15,950 nucleotides of DNA, taken from NCBI GenBank assembly GCA_902476875.1, contig CABSFC010000060.1, positions 1-15,950 of the forward strand, given 5' to 3'. Position numbers and translations under genes: made by a program. The notes beneath the pieces were generated by a model. It searched no databases, was not told where the DNA came from, and was given only the letters and a program-made list of their open reading frames with translations. Source of the DNA: an uncultured Oscillibacter sp. (GTDB taxonomy: Bacteria; Bacillota; Clostridia; Oscillospirales; Oscillospiraceae). Numbering within the stretch: the first letter of the stretch is position 1; each line of letters begins with the position of its first letter. Shown one piece after another: positions 13,755 through 15,950 of this stretch.

Positions 13755-14186
13755 TCAGCAGGCGGCCAGTTTCCGGCCCAGCTGGCGGCAGGCCTCCTGC
13801 ACGTCGTCGTCCGGCGTCTCGTTGGCGATGAGGCCCTCGTCCTGCAGGAGGCTGGCGTTGGCGTCCTCACAGCGGGCGAACCAGTCCCGCATCCACTGGC
13901 CGTCGCCCCAGCCGTAGGAGCCAAACAGGGCGATCTTCTTGCCGCCGAGAGACCCCTCCAGGCCGGAGAACATGGGCTCGAAGTCCTCTTCCTCCAAAAC
14001 CTCGCTGCCCATGGCGGGGCAGCCGAAGGCCACGGCGCCGAACTCGGAAAAACGGGAGGCGGAGAACTCCGCGGGGCCCATCAGCTCCACCTCCGCGCCG
14101 GCCGCCCGGGCGCCGTCGGCGATGCAGTTGGCCATGGTCTCCGTGTTGCCGGTGCCGCTCCAATAGACGATTGCGATTTTGCTCAT
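13755..14186 (-). CDS. Flavodoxin
   Basis: A 143-residue short-chain flavodoxin, a soluble FMN electron carrier that replaces ferredoxin when iron is scarce. The phosphate-binding loop S-G-T-G-N-T-E is at residues 10-16 after the first strand (I-A-I-V-Y-W). F-G-C-P-A-M-G-S and F-G-S-Y-G-W-G-D-G are the FMN-ring loops. Length is normal for the family. AAGGA eight bases before ATG fixes the start. It is monocistronic and has two DtxR-type palindromes upstream (14274 and 14341), the second just downstream of the -10. That fits iron-dependent repression. Confidence 0.93.
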   Translation of the reverse strand: MSKIAIVYWSGTGNTETMANCIADGARAAGAEVELMGPAEFSASRFSEFGAVAFGCPAMGSEVLEEEDFEPMFSGLEGSLGGKKIALFGSYGWGDGQWMRDWFARCEDANASLLQDEGLIANETPDDDVQEACRQLGRKLAAC

Positions 14187-14273
14187 ACGATCATTCCTTC
14201 CATGATATCTTTGATGCGCTGCTGTCGTTCATGCGGGCGGGCCGTCCGCCCTGTCGCGCTTCCCGCGCTCTAT

Positions 14274-14291
14274 AGTTAGTTATAACTAACT
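14274..14291. promoter_or_regulatory. DtxR-type palindrome E (flavodoxin)
   Basis: AGTTAGTTATAACTAACT, perfectly palindromic including its centre. With flanks 14272-14293 the palindrome is 22 bp. On the minus strand TATAAC within it resembles a -10 element. It lies 87 bp before the flavodoxin start. Confidence 0.85.
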
Positions 14292-14304
14292 ATTCTTTGA
14301 AAAG

Positions 14305-14331
14305 GAGGCGGGCCGCCCAGTCGCCCGCCCT
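14305..14331 (-). terminator. Terminator-like hairpin between the two flavodoxin palindromes
   Basis: On the minus strand GGCGGGC pairs with GCCCGCC (14307-14313 and 14323-14329, 9-base loop), followed by TCCTTTTC. It may end the dtxR transcript or attenuate transcription from the promoter at 14367. Confidence 0.6.
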
Positions 14332-14340
14332 CTTTAAAAT

Positions 14341-14358
14341 GGTTAGTTCGTACTAACC
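14341..14358. promoter_or_regulatory. DtxR-type palindrome F (flavodoxin, promoter-proximal)
   Basis: GGTTAGTTCGTACTAACC: 6-bp perfect arms, 6-base centre, with G/C outer bases as in palindrome C. It covers the expected transcription start of the promoter at 14367-14395. Confidence 0.8.
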
Positions 14359-14366
14359 ACATGCTC

Positions 14367-14395
14367 AATATACCATGCCGCCGGACCCCTGTCAA
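14367..14395 (-). promoter_or_regulatory. Promoter upstream of flavodoxin
   Basis: On the minus strand TTGACA (14390-14395), 17-base spacer, TATATT (14367-14372). It starts about 19 bp after the dtxR stop codon. Confidence 0.85.
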
Positions 14396-14413
14396 CCCTT
14401 TTTTGACAGGTTT

Positions 14414-14818
14414 TCAAAAATGCTCCGCCTCACTCCCGCGCGCCTCCGGCGTCAGTCTGGCGTCCAGCAGCTCCCGCAATCGCCGGTAGCTGTCCGTGCT
14501 GATGGCGTGCTCCATTTTGCAGGCCTCCCGCTTCGCCCGCTCCGGCTCGACGCCGGAGGACAGCAGCAGGTTTTCAAAATAGCAGTGCCGGTCGTAGATC
14601 TGCTCGGCCACCTCCCGGCCCGGCTCCGTCAGATGCAGCAGACCGTCCCGGTCCATCTCCAGAAAGCCCCCGCTCCGCAAAACGCTGACCGCGTGGCTGA
14701 CGCTGGGCTTGGAAAAGCCCAGATGGCGGGCGATGTCGATGGACCGTACCTCCCCCCTCTCCCGGTGCAAAACCAGCACCGCCTCCAAATAGTCCTCACC
14801 TGAAGCGTGGATGCTCAA
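14414..14818 (-). CDS. DtxR/MntR-family metal-dependent transcriptional repressor
   Basis: A 134-residue regulator of the short DtxR type, without the C-terminal SH3-like domain. Residues 1-65 are the winged helix (G-E-D-Y-L-E-A-V, R-H-L-G-F-S-K-P-S-V-S-H-A-V). Metal residues in the dimer domain: H78 and E82 (D-R-H-C-Y-F-E), then C100, E103, H104 in E-A-C-K-M-E-H. The C-x-x-E-H triad matches iron-sensing DtxR/IdeR. D9 and E12 match MntR positions D8 and E11, so the site is mixed. The gene starts 4 bp after the methyltransferase at 14823, so the pair forms one operon under palindrome G, implying autoregulation. It is the natural binder of all AGTTAG-N6-CTAACT sites here. Iron is the likely signal; manganese cannot be excluded. 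Confidence 0.93.
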   Translation of the reverse strand: MSIHASGEDYLEAVLVLHRERGEVRSIDIARHLGFSKPSVSHAVSVLRSGGFLEMDRDGLLHLTEPGREVAEQIYDRHCYFENLLLSSGVEPERAKREACKMEHAISTDSYRRLRELLDARLTPEARGSEAEHF

Positions 14819-14822
14819 GCTG

Positions 14823-15452
14823 TCAACCTCCCGTTCCCACGGGCGCCGCCTTTTCCGCTACCAGGCAGAACCAGACGCGCCGCGCCTTTTTCAGTTTCAC
14901 ATGGGCAAATCCGGCGGCCTCCAGCCGCTCCTTCAGCTCCTCGCCGGAGTAGATGGTCAGTCCGTCGATCAGGCCGCTCCACGTGGTGTCGGATGGGTCC
15001 CCCATCTCGCAGGCCAGCAAGAACCGCCCGTCGGGCCGCAGCACCCGCCAGATCTCGGAGAAGGCCCGGGGCAGGTCCGGCCAGAAGTAGACGGTCTCAA
15101 AGGCCGTCACCGCGTCGTAGCTCCCGTCTCCAAAGGGGACGCGGCCCACGTCCCCCTGGAGGACCGTGCACCGCCCGCCCAGGGCGGCGGCGTTTTTCCG
15201 CCTGCTGGCGGCCACGCTCTCCGGAGAGTAGTCCAGCCCGTCCACCCTGCCCTCCGGGCACCGGGCCAGCAGGGCGGCGATGTTGGCCCCGCCGCCGCAG
15301 CCCACATCCAGCACCCGGGCGTCCGGTGCCAGAGGCAGGGATTCCATGGCCCACTTCGCCAGCGGCCTGTGGCCCCGGTTCATGCCCGCCAGCATCAGCC
15401 GGCCCCCCAATCCCCGGGGCTTTCTGGTGTTTTGCAGCAGCTTTCGGATCAT
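14823..15452 (-). CDS. Class I SAM-dependent methyltransferase, co-transcribed with dtxR
   Basis: A 209-residue methyltransferase. Motif I is V-L-D-V-G-C-G-G-G (47-55). G-L-D-Y-S-P-E-S-V, G-D-V-G-R-V-P-F-G-D-G-S-Y-D-A-V and R-V-L-R-P-D-G-R follow. The N terminus is basic (R-K-L-L-Q-N-T-R-K-P-R-G) with N-R-G-H-R-P-L-A-K-W-A before motif I. AGGGAGG six bases upstream of ATG supports the start. It is the first gene of the operon with the DtxR regulator, preceded by palindrome G and a strong promoter. The substrate is unknown. Linkage to the regulator suggests its activity matters in the same metal condition. Confidence 0.9.
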   Translation of the reverse strand: MIRKLLQNTRKPRGLGGRLMLAGMNRGHRPLAKWAMESLPLAPDARVLDVGCGGGANIAALLARCPEGRVDGLDYSPESVAASRRKNAAALGGRCTVLQGDVGRVPFGDGSYDAVTAFETVYFWPDLPRAFSEIWRVLRPDGRFLLACEMGDPSDTTWSGLIDGLTIYSGEELKERLEAAGFAHVKLKKARRVWFCLVAEKAAPVGTGG

Positions 15453-15504
15453 CCTCGTCCTCCCTGTCTTCGGCCCATGCGGCCCCGCACGTGCCGGGAT
15501 TTAT

Positions 15505-15522
15505 AGTTAGTTATATCTAACT
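15505..15522. promoter_or_regulatory. DtxR-type palindrome G (methyltransferase-dtxR operon)
   Basis: AGTTAGTTATATCTAACT: perfect 6-bp arms, 6-base centre, 52 bp before the methyltransferase start. On the minus strand TATAAC lies across its centre, as in palindrome E. Confidence 0.83.
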
Positions 15523-15531
15523 TCAGGCTTC

Positions 15532-15552
15532 AAAAAAACCGCTTCGCAGCGG
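15532..15552 (-). terminator. Terminator-like hairpin in the methyltransferase-dtxR leader
   Basis: On the minus strand CCGCT-GCGA-AGCGG runs straight into TTTTTTT. It lies between the promoter at 15582 and palindrome G, so it is either an attenuator or the end of a very short transcript. Confidence 0.72.
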
Positions 15553-15581
15553 CTGACCGGCCAAACATTTCCGGTATTTTC

Positions 15582-15610
15582 ATTTTATAATAGCCCGCCC
15601 GGTTTGTCAA
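15582..15610 (-). promoter_or_regulatory. Promoter of the methyltransferase-dtxR operon
   Basis: On the minus strand TTGACA (15605-15610), 17-base spacer, TAAAAT (15582-15587). An overlapping TATAAA would give a shorter spacer. Confidence 0.78.
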
Positions 15611-15855
15611 TTTTTATTTTTGCGATCGAACCGCCTCCTAAAGCCGCAAAATGTTGGAGGATAGCAGGCGAAGGCAGTCCGCGCAAAGGCCGGGGTCTCC
15701 ATAGCGCAAACGGCACGACACGGGCGGGACAACCTGTGATCGTTACGTTAAAGGCCATTATGCTTGTACCCTTTTGTCCCATAATGCTCAGTAAAAAGCG
15801 CGAATTTGGGCCCGTAAAGGGAAAACGAACGGGAAAATGCCCCTTCAAGGGCATA
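15611..15855. other. Non-coding or uncertain stretch between the dtxR operon promoter and the tRNA terminator
   Basis: Open frames of 88-89 codons exist on both strands (15604-15870 plus, 15585-15854 minus), but neither has a ribosome binding site at its first ATG and neither is recognised. The minus frame has an internal ATG at 15758 with a weak AAGGG ten bases upstream. A dyad CATTATG...CATAATG spans 15756-15786. Base composition is less GC-rich than nearby genes. It is most likely intergenic or a repeat-derived sequence. Confidence 0.4.
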
Positions 15856-15889
15856 AGAAAAACCCCGTAACCGCTGCGGTTACGGGGTT
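15856..15889 (-). terminator. Terminator following the tRNA-Cys gene
   Basis: On the minus strand AACCCCGTAACC pairs with GGTTACGGGGTT (15861-15872 and 15878-15889, 5-base loop) and continues into T residues. It starts six bases after the tRNA 3' end. Confidence 0.88.
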
Positions 15890-15895
15890 CTCTGT

Positions 15896-15950
15896 TGGAG
15901 GTGACACCCGGATTTGAACCGGGGAATCAGGGTTTTGCAGACCCTTGCCT
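15896..15950 (-). tRNA. tRNA-Cys (anticodon GCA), 3' part; the 5' end is off the window
   Basis: On the minus strand the anticodon stem AGGGT/ACCCT (15929-15933, 15941-15945) encloses loop CTGCAAA with anticodon GCA at 15937-15939. The variable region has 5 bases. The T stem is CCCGG/CCGGG with loop TTCAAAT. The acceptor 3' strand TGTCACC, discriminator T and an encoded CCA end at 15896. The D arm is cut at the window edge, with AGGCA of its 3' side left. Confidence 0.93.

Overview
This GC-rich window looks like a chromosomal segment from a Firmicute of the class Clostridia, most likely a high-GC gut Oscillospiraceae-type organism. That rests on the style of the lipoprotein and small proteins, the AGGAGG-type ribosome binding sites and the classic TTGACA/TATAAT-like promoters; it is an inference, not a database match. 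The window ends inside a tRNA-Cys(GCA) gene.

Left part (about 1-4620, all minus strand) is a sugar-uptake locus. It has a monocistronic xylose-isomerase-like TIM-barrel gene with its own promoter and terminator. Next come a LacI regulator, a MalG-type ABC permease and a lipoprotein solute-binding protein. The MalF-type permease is not in the window. Two LacI/CcpA-like operators lie 168 bp apart upstream of lacI.

Middle part (about 4670-7500) holds a MarR regulator followed by the wreck of an ABC exporter. The exporter's first 40 residues are joined in frame to its last 25 or so, apparently by recombination across a shared R-I-V-E-Q-G coding stretch. A convergent, membrane-anchored, secreted UshA-like 5'-nucleotidase follows.

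Right part (about 7500-15610) is the most interesting. It contains a 26-residue membrane peptide, a DUF6110-like protein and a P1B ATPase whose M4 motif is F-S-C-A-L-K instead of C-P-C. It also has an HMA-domain protein, five methyltransferases of three structural types, a flavodoxin and a DtxR-type metal regulator. Six near-identical 18-bp palindromes ([A/G]GTTAG-N6-CTAAC[T/C]) sit upstream of four of the transcription units, with two degenerate copies before the small-peptide/ATPase operon. They read as one metal-responsive (probably iron) regulon controlled by the local DtxR protein. The peptide-DUF6110-ATPase set resembles ferrosome (fez) iron-storage organelle clusters. Flavodoxin is the classic iron-sparing electron carrier. 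Several units share an unusual leader: strong promoter, terminator-like hairpin, palindrome, gene.
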